From the NCBI GenBank assembly GCA_017607445.1, contig JAEVHH010000002.1, positions 4,331,501 to 4,395,500 of the forward strand: 64,000 bases of DNA, in the 5' to 3' direction. The translations under genes were made by a program, and so were the position numbers. The notes below the pieces were generated by a model. The model made no database searches, had not been told where the DNA came from, and worked only from the letters and a program-made list of their open reading frames with translations. The DNA is from Histoplasma ohiense. Taxonomy: Eukaryota; Ascomycota; Eurotiomycetes; Onygenales; Ajellomycetaceae. Shown piece by piece: positions 34,709-48,434 of this stretch (its first letter is position 1; each line of letters begins with the position of its first letter).

Positions 34709-34856
34709 TCAATCTATGCAGTACACACACATAGAGTAATTGCAGAGGATGTGCAATGATATTGAACAGATTGAAGGGTTAAAATTATATGAAAAAACAG
34801 TTAGAAAATTGGAAAATTCAAATGTACCCCTACATTCATGGGTAGTTGTAAGGATG

Positions 34857-37800
34857 TCTGAGTCAGAAGTGAACTGTGTCAATGAATTTTGAACAAAGAA
34901 TCACAATCTAGAAGCTGCTCACTGCAAAAACAAAATAATCAAGTTAATTGATGAATGCATAATACACTTCTTTGAAGAGTATAACATTGCAACTACTGTC
35001 ACTGATCACAAGAATAATGCACAACAGACATCTCATTTCTTTCATGCAATGAAGATGAAGAACTACAGTCTTGTATTAGAATTTCCTTGATTAAGACAAA
35101 CAAATTCTCTTATAGATTGATCAGATGGACAATTCTTCTTTAGAAGCTCTGAAGATAAACAACAGCCTCAAATTATTTCTGAACAAAATGTTCTAACTGA
35201 AGTTCTCACAGAAGTTAGAGTAGAAATGCTTGTAGTATTATCTACAGAACATTCAAAAGACTCAAAGCATGCTTCATACATATTCTCAGCTATGTATTCA
35301 GACTTGCTGACTGATCTATCTGATTATGTTATGCCATACACACATATCTTCTCAGAAGAAGCTGCTATAAGTGTGAAAAGATCAGAAAAGATGAAACATC
35401 ACATAGATCTCAAGTCTGATATACAATCTTCATTTATGTCAATATACAATCTCTCTGAAACTGAGTTAGCCACTCTAAGAGAATATTTAAAAAATGTATT
35501 AGATAAAGAGTGAATACAACTGTTCAGTAGCTCAGCTGATGCATCAATTCTCTTTGTTCTCAAAAAAGATGATGAACTTCATCTTTGTGTAGATTATCAA
35601 GGATTAAATCAAATCATCATCAAGAACTGATATCCTCTATCTCTAATAAGTGAATTACTTGATAGACTTTCAAAAGCCAAGATATTCACTAAGCTGAACC
35701 TTCAAGATGTCTATCACTGCATACTTATAGCAGCAAAAGATCATTGAAAGACAGCCTTTAGAACAAGATATGAACATTTTGAATATGTAGTTATGTCATT
35801 TGAACTAGCTAATGCTTCAGCAACATTCCAAGCATACATTAACAATGTCTTGTCTGATTTGTTGGATATATGTTGTGTTGTCTATTTGAACGACATTCTC
35901 ATATTCTCCAATTCAAAGCAGAAACATAAAGTGTATGTTACTAAGATACTAGAACATCTCAAATATGCAAATCTATTTGCAAAACTCTCTAAATATGAAT
36001 TTGAAATGAACAAGATCTCATTTCTGAGATTTGTTATAGATACAAATGATGTCAAGATGAAGTCAGACAGAGTCTCCACTATTGTGAAATGATCTACATC
36101 TAAATCAATTAAAGAGATTCAATCCTTCTTGAGTTTTGCTAATTTCTATCAGTGATTTATTAAGTCTTTCTCCTCTATTGCAGCCCCATTATTTGAACTT
36201 ACAAAAGAGAACAAGAAGAGAGAAAGAAAAGCCACTTTTATATGAACAGAAGATACTCAAAGCACTTTCAATGAGCTCAAATCACACTTTATGCATGCTT
36301 CTCTATTAGCTCATTTTGACTCAGCTCAGTATATTCAGATCAAATCTGATGCATTCACTTTTGCAGTCACTGCTATTCTGTCACAGTTGCAGAATGATGA
36401 GTACTGACATTCAGTTGTCTTCTGATCAAGAAAGTTGATTGATGTGGAAACACATTATGATACTCATGATAAAGAACTCTTGGCTATTGTAGCAGTATTT
36501 AAGAATTGAAGACATTATCTGAAGAAAAGTCAGTATTCAATTCAAGTCTGATCTGATCATGCCAATCTGCAGTACTTTATGACAACTAAGAAACTGAACA
36601 GACATCAGATCAGATGAGTGGAAGCTTTATCTGCTTATGATTTTATATTACTGCATCACTCTGAATCAAAGAATTCAGCTGATGAGCTCAGTCATCATGC
36701 AGACTACAGTGAGATCTATAATGGTCAAACTATATTATCTACTCTATAACAGAAGCTGAAACATGGAGTTAGACTAGACTGAAAAACTGATACTTCTTTT
36801 CAAAATAATATTTCTTCTGATGTAGTCTGTGCACAGATCTCTAATGAGCAAAATGCTCTTTTTAATAAGTCAAAAGTACTTCATACATCAATGTCTTCTA
36901 TCTCTCATATAAACTCTTCTTCTCTGTTGCATGTTGAGCAATATATGCTCTGGATTGCAGTCAATAAGGCTATTCTTGAGAACTCAGTATATACAGAAAT
37001 ATCTGAATTCTTCATCTCATTTCTGAGTAAAGCACAGAAGATTGATTCTTTTGCTGCTGAGCAAAGAGAGAAGATAAAAGAGAAGAGTATGACTGTTGCT
37101 GAAAATATACTATGAACAATTTCTGAGAATGATATATTGTGTGCTGATGATTGTGTATATGTCTCTCAACAAAAGACACTCATTGATGAAATTATCAGTG
37201 CAAACCATGATGATCTGCAGAGGGATCACTTTGATATAAAAAAGTTTATAGACAGCATTCAGAACAAATACTATTGACATGAGCTAGTCAGAGATATCAA
37301 AAATTATATATCCACTTATAATACTTGTCAAAGAGTAAAGTCAAAATGGCATAGACAATATGAAACATTGAGTACAATTCTCTTATCATCAAATCCTTTC
37401 AAATTCATTACTATAAATTTTATTACAGACTTATCAGCCTCTACATTTCTCCATCAAATCTATGATGCAATTTTAGTGATTGTGAATATATATACCAAGT
37501 TTACAATCTATATTTCTTGCATCAAAAACATTACTGCTGATGAACTAGTGGAAATTGTTTATACCAAGTTCTATACAATTTACAGAGTACCCAAAAACCA
37601 TATATCTGATTAAGATTCACTGTTTACAAGCCATTATTGATCCATCTTTTGTTATATGCTAGGTGCATGCCAGAAACTTTCAACAGCCTTTCATCCTCAA
37701 ACAGATGATCAAATGGAATGACAAAATCAAATCTTGAAACATTATCTCTGATGCTTTACCAACTATCATCAAGATGATTGAGCATGCTGGCTATCACTAC

Positions 37801-38537
37801 CACAGTTTGTTTACAATATCTCTCAACATATCTCTATTGAAATGACATCTATGGAAGCCTTAATGGGATATTGACCTGATTTGAAAATTAATGTCAGCAA
37901 ACCATCACAATTGGTCGTCATACATGCTGCTAGCTGCACAAAACATATCAAGGAAACACATTATAAGCTCATTGAGAATCTACAAAAGATGTGATAAGTA
38001 CAGAAAACCTATTACAATGCAAAACATAAATCTCAACAATTTAAAATAGATGACTATATCATGCTCAATGCAAAAAATCTTCAATTGTTACACTCAGTTC
38101 ACAAACTTGATCATAAATATGTTGGACTCTTCAAGATTCTGAATATCATCAGAAAACAAGTGTACAAACTAGAACTGTCATCTTCATATAGAAGCATCCA
38201 TTCTGTATTTCATGTATCTTTATTGAAGTCATACAATCACAGAAATGGAGCTCTATCAGAACCAGGATCAGAACTTGTTGACAGTGAAAAAGAATATCAA
38301 GTTGAAGAAATTCTTGAAAAACAACAACAAAAAAACAAACCTCTGAAATATCTTGTAAGATGAACAGATTGAGGTCCTAGTGGTGATACATGAAAACTGA
38401 AAGAAAATATATTGAATACTCAGACATTCAAAATCTTCCTCAAACAAAAAAATGAATAACAAATACAAAATCAACATACTTTCAAACATCAAAAGTGTGA
38501 ACATCAAGTTGAAAGATGTCAGAAGCACAAATCTTAA
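34857..38537 (+). pseudogene. pol: B1 pol (protease remnant to chromodomain)
   Basis: Domains: protease remnant at the left edge, RT with Y-L-N-D (about 35881-35892; Asp to Asn), RNase H near 36330-36700, integrase with H-H-C-C near 37180-37340 and a core ending in the Q-N-Q-I-L motif near 37725, and a chromodomain (Y-Q-V-E-E-I-L-E near 38295, Y-L-V-R near 38350, L-K-x-N-I-L-N-T-Q-T-F near 38400). Longest open pieces are 35226-35513, 35793-36092 and 38061-38363. Broken by TGA codons. Confidence 0.8.
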
Positions 38538-39005
38538 ATTGAAAAATGCTAGAAGCACAAATTTCATCCAAACTTCAATTAAATACATTTTTTTTAAGAA
38601 TTTTATCAGAGAAAAGGGAAAAAGGAAAAAATTCAATTTGGATATAATAAATACAAAAACTAAAAAATACAAGCAAGAAAAAAAAAAAGAGACAAAAGAA
38701 ATGGATTTTAAGAAAAGTCTAAAGATTCTCAGTTCATTCACTCTCATCTCATCTCTCATCTCTCACTCTCTTTTCTTTCTCTCATCATCTCTCTCATTTT
38801 CTCTCTCTGTCACTCTCATTCAATACTTCTTCTGGTACTTGTATATTATCAGCACTCATTTTGGGTGCAGAGATATAGACAAATGTCTATTCCACAAGAC
38901 ATTTGTCTTCTCACATCTTCTCTATTTCATCAATCTACTCATTCTCTGACACATCTGATGAAGGAAGACATTTCCCCTCATCTTTTTCTCTCACTTCTCC
39001 ACCAT

Positions 39006-39865
39006 TCAGAACATCCTCTCTCTCTGCTCCACAGATATCAGTGACAAATTGACAAGAGAAGCAGACATCACAGACACTGCTGCAGTCATAAACATCTTCA
39101 CAATCTTCTTTATTGACTCTTCAGTCAACTCCTCTTTTATCAATCTCTCTTCAGTCAACTTCTTCACTGCAGAGCCTCTGAAGCTCATCATCTTCAAAAT
39201 CCTCTCTTTCTCTAACATCTCTGCTCTGAAAGAATCAGACACAATCACAGTCTTCAAAATCTGCATCTCTGCAGACTCAGCTGCTGTCTGACACTGAAAT
39301 CATAGAGCATTCATCTCTGCTCTGTCTCAAGCAGACAGCATCACCAGATGAGATGCATTCAATTGTTTAACTAAACAACAAAGATGACTTTTGTGACTGA
39401 TCATGTTCTTTCCAGCTATCACTTCTGTGAAGATAAATGCTCACCTGCACATGATGCACCTCAGAAGAGGCATATCATGCATCTAGCATCATTATCAGTA
39501 TATCAACATTGCTAAGAGCACTACTATCTATTCAAAAGCAAATTTGAAGAAAAAGAAAAAGAAAATAAGAATTAAAGAGAATTACTCATGAGTTTGCAGA
39601 ATTTCTCTGCAGAGACACAAGCCTCACAATACTTTCAGACATTTGACTTCAGCATACATCAAAAATCAACATTCTCAAGTCTAGAAACACAATGTTCACA
39701 CAGAATCTGACTGTTGTGCATCACATGGTTAGAGCTAAATCTAGAGCAATATAACAAGTGAACAGCAAATGGCATTATACAGAAACAAGCTAGTGGCACA
39801 TGTGACCACACTAATAACATCACTGACAAGGAACACCAGCAACAATATGTGATAAGCACCAGCAA
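39006..39865 (-). pseudogene. B1 opposite-strand gene: Cys-rich zinc-like region plus coiled coil
   Basis: It lies between pol and the 3' LTR, on the strand opposite to gag-pol. The first part (39865-39570) ends with C-E-H-C-V-S-R-L and, after a TGA, C-E-A-C-V-S-A-E-K-F-C, a paired CxxC pattern. A likely intron follows (GTAATTC...TGAATAG). The last part (39266-39006, open) is a charged helical segment with A-E-M-L-E-K-E-R and L-T-E-E-S-I-K-K. The same two parts recur in B1b, B2 and B3. Similar Cys-plus-coiled-coil proteins are common in fungal repeat-rich DNA; the function is unknown. Confidence 0.55.
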
Positions 39866-40269
39866 GGAAACAACTTACTTAAAATCAAAATATCCAAGAA
39901 AGCCCATTTCAAAAAAAGAGGGGAGGAAGAGAGAGAACTGACAAAAATTTAAAAATCTTTATTAAATTAGAAACAAGAAAATCACAGCAGAAGAGCAAGA
40001 AGTTCAATGATGATCAAGTTAAAAAAGAAGAGAAATCTTCAAGAAAAAGAAATTCTTTTTGCTTCTCTGCATGCAACCCCTGGCAACCAAAGAATCCACC
40101 AATTCCATCTCATTAGAAAATCAATAACAATGCATATACAAGCTATCTAGGGGACGTGATCGATACACTGCTATCAACAAGTGGAACTTACAATATGGAA
40201 ATGCAATTACCTACCAGCAAGCAATCTATACAATCACTGAGGGCAGCTCTTATAAAAAAAGGGGGCAAT

Positions 40270-40536
40270 TGTAATGCACTCACTTGTTTATTATTTCCTT
40301 ATTATCTTCACTTATTCTTACCTCTTTCCATTATACTCTCACTACCGCTATTTCTATATGTATATATATATCGATGTATGTATTTCACACATCTTCTTTC
40401 TCTTTCTTTTCTTCCTTAGCAATTAGCTACACTACATTATGCTACTATACTACACTCTACAATATATTACTATTATCTCCGCTACACTATAAACTATCTT
40501 CTACTGTTACTCTTCACACTGTCACTACACCTCACA
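40270..40536 (+). repeat. B1 3' LTR
   Basis: 267 bp, TGTAATGCACTC...CTACACCTCACA, after an A/G-rich polypurine tract (AAAAAAAGGGGGCAAT). Family-A pol (ATTTCATTGATGAG) follows directly. ATTTC should be the duplicated site; its partner would lie left of the missing 5' LTR. Confidence 0.88.
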
Positions 40537-41465
40537 ATTTCATTGATGAGTGGAAGGGGGTATTGATCCTTCCATGTAATTTTGTTGAGTTCTTGATAGT
40601 CAACACAGAATTGTAAGTCTTCTTCTGATTTCTTCACAAACAGTATAGATGCTGCAGTAGATGAGTTGCTAACACAAATGAAGTCTTTGTCTAGTAATTC
40701 ATTGAGTGTTTTTCATAGAATGAGGAGTTTGTTGCACAATATGCTGTAGAGAGAATCTCAAAGCAATTGCAGATTCTTACTATTTTTCTTGATAAGCTCA
40801 ATCATATGATTTATACTGGGTTCTCAGTGAGAGGAAAGCTTTTCAGCTTCTTTCTTGTTGAACATATCTGTGAAGTCTTCATATGATTTGAATAGTTTTT
40901 TGCACAGTTTCTTGGGGTCTTTGAGTTCTAACTTTTCTAACATTTTTTTGATATCTGTCATGCTAGCAGCAAACACTTGGACATTCTTCTTCTCATGCAC
41001 TTGATGGGTTAGTAGTTTGTACACTTTCATTGATATCTGAGTGAGATCAGCAGTTCTATCAACATTCTTCTTGTAAACACAGTTGTCTTCTGAAAAAATA
41101 AGACAGCAGTTGTGTGTGTTCAACAAGGTTTCAAATTCTGTGAGTCATAATAGGCCAAGCATTAGATTGTACTCAAGATCTTGTATTTCATATGCATATA
41201 TATTCTTTTTCTCATGTTCTTCTACATCAACATTAAATCTTACCATGTTGTAGAAGATGGATCCTCTGAGGCTGTCAAATCCACTGAGTTTATGCAGTTT
41301 GAAAAAGGAGATACACTGAAGCTTATGCTTCTCAATCAGCTGAGTGTCTATAAGAGCATAGTGAAGAAAACCACTGTCTATCATTGCTCATATATTGACT
41401 AAGCTATTTACAATGACAGAGATTATGATTGCATTCACTTGTATCTTCTACTCAAATCTCCAGCT
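40537..41465 (-). pseudogene. pol: A2 pol remnant (protease and start of RT)
   Basis: Open pieces at 40824-41126 (protease-RT linker) and 41145-41384 (protease, with I-D-S-G intact and V-R-F-N-V). Truncated by the B1 insertion before the RT catalytic box. Confidence 0.75.
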
Positions 41466-41497
41466 AGCTTTCTGCTTCTTGAGCTCTCATTCATATT

Positions 41498-42511
41498 TTA
41501 GAGTGAGAGCTCATCTTTTCTCTGTTCTTGCCTATTCACAGATGACACAGCATTCACATGTGTGAGGGGTTTACTCAGAGCAATCACATTCAGACATTGA
41601 TTTGCAAAGTGCTCTGACTTGTCACAGTGTATGCAGACTTCTCTGATGATTCAGTTGACAGCATCCTTCTCTGAGATATTAGAGATTCTCAGATGACTTG
41701 TGTTCATATGTGAAACTCAGTTCATTGATTCTGGTTCAGAGGTGGGGGGCACTGCAGAGCAGTTTGAAATGTATGTATTTGTTCAGCAGAATTCTCTGCA
41801 ATTTTGAAGTATGCAGAACTGAGACAGATTATTGTTCAACAAATGAAAATCAGCACAGAATTCACTGTATGTTGAGAACTTCAGACACTCTATACTTCAG
41901 TTATGCAACTGAAAGTTCAAGTTCTTGAACAATATGTTGATCTTGACAATGTCATCTCAGTCTTGTCCATCTACTTCTAGAAGTTTGTAATCAAATTCAG
42001 AAAGATAAATTGCTAACACAACATTCATCTGACAAATCTGATTAAGTCAGTTCAACATCTTGGCTTGAAGTGTAGAATCAAGAAAGAGAGAGTTGAGTTG
42101 TCAGAAGACTAGCTCTGACATACACTAATCATTCTAACAATGACTCATTCAGAATTGAAATTTCACTAACACATCACCATTCAATCTGCTATAAATATAC
42201 CACATTTGATTGAATAGCAAGTCTATTGCTTGTCTGTTGATATTCAATTTGGTGTTTGCTTTTGACTTCCATGTGAGGTAAAGTGCTAGGTCTTTCTCAT
42301 ATTTGTCAAGGATTGAGAGCTTCTCTCTTGGAGGCTTTTCATAAGATGTGGGTGTAGAAGAAACAGTGAATGCAGAAGTGCTCATCTCAGCAAATTGTCA
42401 TTACAATTCAGTCATCTGTAGCATCTGCTGCTGAAGAATGCTTTGTAGATCTAAGTTATCATCCACTGCATTCAGATGCAGTGGGTGTTCATAGAATTGT
42501 TCATAGTTCAT
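41498..42511 (-). pseudogene. gag: A2 gag
   Basis: ATG 42511 (minus). The knuckle region C-I-H-C-x4-H-x4-C lies near 41580-41630. An open piece at 42149-42385 covers the N-terminal part (L-S-I-L-D-K-Y-E-K). End estimated from E1. Confidence 0.7.
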
Positions 42512-42887
42512 TTCAATATCTAAGAACATATAATAATAATAAAAGAAAAAGAAATACTTGTAGATACTTGATTCTCTCACAGACACTATTTGCAGTGTTG
42601 CAGTGCTAAGCTTTGTCAAGCTTCTTCATGAACACTATTCATAGCATTACAGTTCATAGACACTCAGGCCTTGTAGAACATGATCAATTGTGTCTCAGAC
42701 ACTTAGACACAACAGTCTATATAACTAACAATAAGAGCACTCAGACCCACAAAAAATCTCTTGTAACAACTAGACACTCAGATCTATAAACAACACACTC
42801 AGATGTAAGAACTGATAACAACACACTCAGATGTAAGAATTAATAACAAGACACTCAGATCTTAAACACAGAAGAATCAATTTGTAA

Positions 42888-43421
42888 TGTAACAGATATA
42901 CTTCAATTAACAATCTAGCACTATTCTAATACAGATTACAAATTGATTAAGAAAAGAAAGAGAAAAGAAATCAGAAGAAAAGATTGTACAAAGAGAGTTC
43001 TTATAGAGAGAATTTCAGAGCAGAAGAATATCAGAAGCTGCTTCACAGTGGAGTGCAGAGCAGAAGAATGTTAAGAGCTACATGAAAGAATTATTAGAAA
43101 CTATGCAAGCACAGAGCATGGGGTGGGAGAATCATTGAGAACTACACAGAAGAATCATTAGAAACTACACAAGTACAAAGTATAAAGCAGAAGAATCATT
43201 GAAGACTATGCAGAAGAATCATTAGAGACTATACAAGCACAGAACACAGAGTGAGAGAATGTTAGAAGCTACACAGAAGAATCATTAGAGACTACACAAG
43301 CACAGAGCACAGAGCAAAAGAACATCAAGAGTTATGCGAGGTCACAACAGCCAGGAACAAGCAGATGCAGAAGGGGAGTTGGTTGCGTAAGTTAATTACT
43401 AATGAATGCTAACCCATCACA
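42888..43421 (-). repeat. A2 5' LTR
   Basis: 534 bp. Its outer end keeps GCGAGG and GTTGCGTAAG, two CpGs lost in other inner copies. Confidence 0.88.
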
Positions 43422-45270
43422 AGATCTATAATAGTCAAACTATATTATCTACTCTGCAACAGAAGCTGAAACATGGAGTTAGACTAGACTGAAAAATCAA
43501 TACTTCTTTTCAAAATGATATTTCTTCTGATGTAGTCTGTGCACAGATCTCTAATCTAATGAGCAAAATACTTCTTTTAATAAGTCAAAAACACTTCATA
43601 CATTGACATCTTCTATCTCTCATGTAAACTCTTCCCCTTCAATGTGTGTTGAGCAATATATGCCCCAGATTGCAGTCAATAAGACTATTCTTGAGAACTC
43701 AGTATATACAGAAATGTCTGAATCCTTCATCTCATTTCTGAGTAAAGCACAGAAGATTGATTCTTTTGCTGCTGAGCAAAGAGAGAAGATAAAAGAGAAA
43801 AGTATGACTGTCACTGAAAATATGTTATAGACAATTTCTGAGAATGATATATTGTGTACTAATGATTGTGTGTATGTCTCTCAACAAAGACACTCATTGA
43901 TGAAATTATCAGTGCAAATCATGATGATCCACAGAGGAATCACTTTGATATAAAAAAGTTTATAGACAGCATTCAGAACAAATACTATTGATATAGACTA
44001 GTCAGAGATGTCAAAAATTATATATCCACTTATGATACTTGTCAAAGAGTAAAGTCAAAACAGCACAGACAATATGAAGAATTGAATACAATTTTCTTAT
44101 CATCAAATTCTTTCAAATCCATTACTATGAATTTTATTACAGACTTGTCAGCCTCTACATTCCTCCACCAAATCTATGATGTGATTTTAGTGATTGTGAA
44201 TATATATATCAAGTTTATGATCTATATTCCTTGCATCAAAAATATTACAGTTGATGAACTAGTGGAAATTGTTTATATCAAGTTCTATACAATTTACAGA
44301 GTATCTAAAAACCATATATCTGATTGAGATTTGCTGTTTACAAGCCATTATTGGTCCATCTTTTGTTATATGCTAGACACACACTGGAAACTTTCAACAG
44401 CCTTTCACTCTCAAACAGATGATCAAACAGAATGACAAAATCAAATCTTGAAACATTATCTTCAATGCTTTATCAACTATCATCAAGATGACTGGATATA
44501 CTGACTACTGCTAGTGCAGTTTGTTTACAATATCTCTCAATATATCTCTACTGAAATGACATTCACAGAAGCCTTAATGAGATATTGATCTGATTTGAAA
44601 ATTAATATCAGCAAATCACCACAACCAGTCGCCATACATGCTGCTAGCTGCATGAAACATATTGAGAAAACACATCATAAGCTCATTGAGAACCTACAAA
44701 AGATGTGACAAGCACAGAAAACCTATTACAATACAAAACATAAGCCTCAACAATTTAAAATAGATGACTATATCATACTCAATGCAAAAAATCTTCAATT
44801 GTTACACCTGGTTTGCAAACTTGATCATAAATATATTGAACTCTTCAAGATTCTGAATATCATTGAAAAACAAGTGTACAAACTAGAACTGCCATCTTCA
44901 TATAGAAGCATTCATTCTGTATTTCATGTATCTTTATTGAAGCCATACAACCACAGAAATGGAGCTCTATCAGATCCAGAATCAGAACTTGTCAACAGAG
45001 AAGAATAATATTAAATTGAAGAAATTCTTGAAAAACAATAACAAAAAAACAAACCTTTAGAATATCTTGTGAGATGAACAGATTGAGATTCTAGTGGTGA
45101 TACATGAAAACTGAAAGAAAATATATTGAACACTCAGACATTTGAAATCTTCCTCAAATAAGAAAATGAACAACAAATACAAAATCAACATACTTTCAAA
45201 TATCAAAAGTGTGAACATCAAGTTGAAAAATGCTAGAAGTGCAAATCTCATCCAAACTCCAATCAAATGT
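43422..45270 (+). pseudogene. pol: B1b integrase and chromodomain
   Basis: Open pieces at 43603-43830, 44082-44327 (integrase core, I-T-D-L-S-A-S with first Asp) and 44799-45008 (C-terminal SH3-like part, Y-R-S-I-H-S-V-F-H-V-S-L-L). Chromodomain near 45000-45160. TGA stops and a missing RT make it inactive. Confidence 0.75.
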
Positions 45271-45683
45271 ATTTTTTTAGAAGGATTTTATCAGAGAAAA
45301 GAAAAAAAGAGAAAAATTCAATTTGAGTATAATAAATACAAAAAAATAAAAAATACAAACAAGAAAAAGATAAAGAAAATGAGTTCTAAGAAAAGTCTAA
45401 AAATCTTCAATTCATTCATTCTCATCTCATCTCTTATCTCTCACTTTCTCTTCTTTCTCTCATCATCTCTTTCATTTTCTCTCTCTGTCATTCTCATTCA
45501 ATACTTCTTCTGATGCTTGTATATTACCAGCACTCATTTTGAATGCAGAGGTATAGACAAATATCTATTTCACAAAATATTTATCTTCTCACTTCTCTTC
45601 TTCTTCATCAATCTATTCATTCTCTGACACATCTGATGAAGGAAGATATTTTCTCTCATCTTTTTCTCTCACTTCTTCATCAT

Positions 45684-46470
45684 TCAGAGCACCCTCTTTC
45701 TCTGCTTCACAGATATCAGTGATAAATTGACAAGAGAAGCAGATATCACAGACACTGCTGCAATCATCAGCATCTTCACAATCTTCTTCATTGATTCTTC
45801 AGTCAACTTCTCTTTCATCAACCTCTTCTCAGTCAACTTTTTCACTGCAGAGCTCTCAGAGCTCATTATTCTCAAAATTCTCTCTTTCTCTAACATCTCT
45901 GCTCTGAAAGAATCAGACACTATCACAGTCTTCAAAACCTGCATCTCTGCAGACTCAGCTGTCACTCAGCACTGAAATCATAGAGCATTCACCTCTGCTC
46001 TGCTCTGAACAGACAGTATCATCAGATGAGATGCATTCAATCATTTAACTAAACAATAAAGATGATTTTTGTGGCTGGCCATGTTCTTTCTGACTGCCAC
46101 CTCTGCAAAGATAAACACTCGCCTGTGTATGATGTGCCTCAGAAGAGGTGTATCATGCATCTAGCATCATTATCAGTACATCAACATTGCTAATGACATC
46201 ACTTATCTATTCAAACACAAATTCAGAAAAAAGAAAAGAGAGAAAATGAGAAAAAAGAAATAAAAATCAAAGAGAAACACTTACAGATTTGCGGAATTTC
46301 TCTACAGAGACACAAACCTCACAACACTTTCAGACATTTAATTTCAACACATATCAAAAGTCAACATCTTTCAGCTTGAAGACACAACATTCATATAGAA
46401 TCTGACTGTTGTGCATCACATGATTAGAGCTAGAGCAATATAACAAGTGAACAGCAAATGATGCTATACA
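45684..46470 (-). pseudogene. B1b opposite-strand Cys/coiled-coil gene
   Basis: The coiled part is open at 45684-45965 (A-E-S-A-E-M-Q-V-L-K-T-V-I-V). The Cys part lies near 46260-46460 with the same CxxC spacing but more damage. Limits by comparison with B1 and B2. Confidence 0.5.
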
Positions 46471-46954
46471 GAAATGAGCTAGTGACACACATGATCACAC
46501 TAATAACACCACTGACAAGGAACACCAACAATAATATATGATAAGCACTCAAGAAACAACTTACTTAAAATCAGAGTAATCAAAAGAGCCCATTTCAATA
46601 TAAAAAAGAGAGGGAAGAAAGAACAACAATATAAAAATTTAAAAATTTTTTGAAAAATGAGAAATCACAGCAGAAGAGTAAGAAGCTTTGATAATGATCA
46701 AGTTAAAAAAGAAGAGAAATCTTCAAAAGAAAAGAAATTCTTTTTGCTTCTCTGCATACAACCTCTAGCAATCAAAGAATCCATCAATTCCATTTCATTA
46801 GAAAATCGATAACAACACCTATACAAGCTATCTAGAGGACGCGATCGATACACTGCTATCAACAAGCAGAACTTACAATACAGAAATGCAATTATCTACT
46901 AGCAAGCAATCTATACAATTGCTGAGAGCAGCTCTTATAAAAAAGAGAAGTAAT

Positions 46955-47212
46955 TGTAATGCATTTGTTTATTATTTCCTTCACTTATTCTTACCTCTTT
47001 TCATTATACTCTCACTACTGCTATTTCTATATGTATATATATATTGATGTATGTATTTCGCACATCTTCTTTCTCTTTCTTTTCTTTCTTAGTGATTAGC
47101 TACACTACATTACACTACTATACTACATTACTCTACAATATATTACTATTATCTCTGCTACGTTATAAACTATCTTCTACTGCTACTCTTCACACTGTCA
47201 CTACATCTCACA
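46955..47212 (+). repeat. B1b 3' LTR
   Basis: 258 bp, TGTAATGCATTTG...CATCTCACA. AGTAG directly after would be its duplicated site within B2. Confidence 0.85.
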
Positions 47213-47568
47213 AGTAGATAATTGCATTTCTGTATTGTAAATGCTGTTTGTTGATAGCAGTGTATCGATCATATCCTCTAGATAGCTTGTATATGTGTTG
47301 TTATTGATTTCTTAATAAGATGGAATTGATGGATTCTTTGATTGTTAGAGATTGTATGCAGAGAAGCAAAAAGAATTTCTTTCTTCTTAAAGATTTCTCT
47401 TTTTTTTTAACTTGATTATCATCAAAACTTCTTGCCCTCTTGCTGTGATTTTTCATCTTCAATAAAAAATTTTTAAATTTTCATCAGTTCTCTCTCCTTC
47501 TCTCTTTTTTCAAAATAGACTTTTTCAGTTATTTTAATTTCAAGTAAGTTGTTTCTTGAATACTTATC

Positions 47569-48434
47569 ATGTATTATTGCTGGTGTTTCTTGTCAGTGGT
47601 ATTATTAGTGTGGTCATGTGTGTCACTAGCTCATTTCTGTATAGCATCATTTGCTGTTTGCTTGTTATATTGCTCTAGATTTAGCTCTAATCATATGATG
47701 CACAACAGTCAGATTCTGTGTGAATATTGTGTCTCTAAATTTAAAAACATCAATTTTTGATGTGTGTTGAAGTCAAATACTCAGAAGTGTTGTGAGGCTT
47801 GTGTCTCTGCAGAAAAATCCTGCAAATTCATGAGTAATCCTCTTTAATTTCTATTTTCTTTTTCTTTTTTTTGTTTAAATTTGTTTTTGGATAGATAGTA
47901 GTGCTCTTAGCAATGTTGAAATACTGATAATGATGCTAGATGTGTGATACACCTCTTCTGAGGTTCATTATATATGGGTGAGTGTTTATCTTTGTGGGGG
48001 TGGCAGCTGAGGAGGACATGACCAGCCACAAAAGTCATCTTTGTCATTTAGTTAAATGATTGAACACATCTTGCCTGGCAATACTGTCTGCTCAGAACAG
48101 AGCAGAGACAAATGCTCTATAATTTCAGCATCAGACAGCAGCTGAGTCTGCAAAGATGCAGATTTTAGAGACAGTGATTGTATCTGATTCTTTCAGAGCA
48201 GAGATGTTAGAGGAAGAGAAGAATATGAAGAAGAGAATTTTGAAAGTAATGAGCTCTGAGAGCTCTGTAATGAAGAAGAGATTGACTGAAGAGAAGTTGA
48301 TGAAAGAGAAGTTGACTGAAGAGTCAATAGAGAAGATTGTGAAGATATCAGTGACTGCAGCAGTGCTCATGATATCTGTTTTCTTTATCAATTTATCACT
48401 GATGTCTGTGGAGCAGAGGGAGAGGATGCTCTGA
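47569..48434 (+). pseudogene. B2 opposite-strand Cys/coiled-coil gene
   Basis: Cys part 47569-47847 with C-E-Y-C-V-S-K and, past one TGA, C-E-A-C-V-S-A-E-K-S-C. A possible intron with GTAAGTTG...TGTCAG ends at 47596, and another may lie around 47830-47900. The coiled part 48156-48434 is open (M-Q-I-L-E-T-V-I-V-S-D-S-F). Opposite in strand to B2 gag-pol. The spliced structure is inferred. Confidence 0.5.

Larger units (their letters stand above)
28700..34856 (-). mobile_element. Tad1-like LINE retrotransposon, decayed
   Basis: Minus-strand order: ORF1 with Gln-rich coiled coil and Cys/His knuckles, then ORF2 with an APE-type endonuclease, RT and RNase H. This is the build of the Tad1 group of filamentous fungi. 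The 5' edge meets family-B pol sequence at about 34857, and the 3' edge lies somewhere near the minisatellite. Heavily TGA-ridden, CpG-free, and interrupted by a SINE. Confidence 0.78.
34857..40536 (+). mobile_element. B1: family-B chromovirus, 5'-truncated
   Basis: Homology to B3 begins abruptly inside the protease region (TCTGAGTCAGAAGTGAAC) and runs to the 3' LTR (40270-40536). The 5' LTR, gag and start of pol are missing. The left neighbour is the 5' end of the LINE, and the right neighbour is family-A pol with no LTR, so B1 lies inside A2. Confidence 0.85.
40537..43421 (-). mobile_element. A2: family-A chromovirus, right part only
   Basis: Minus orientation: from early RT (equivalent to E0 25086) through protease, gag (ATG 42511) and a 534-bp 5' LTR (42888-43421). 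The 3' part of pol and the 3' LTR are absent because B1 interrupts it. On the right it abuts family-B pol at AGATCTATAA, a site inside B1b. Confidence 0.87.
43422..47212 (+). mobile_element. B1b: family-B chromovirus, right part only
   Basis: It starts at AGATCTATAATAGTC, equivalent to 36710 in B1, and runs to a 3' LTR (46955-47212). The left half is missing because A2 lies in it. On its right it abuts a reversed family-B element (AGTAGATAATTG), so B1b inserted into the 3' end of B2. Confidence 0.85.

Noticed and set aside
38452..38949. 165-codon plus-strand frame after B1 pol, and the overlapping minus-strand frame
   Set aside because: A/T-rich low-complexity 3' region of family B; the frame is not kept in B1b or B3.
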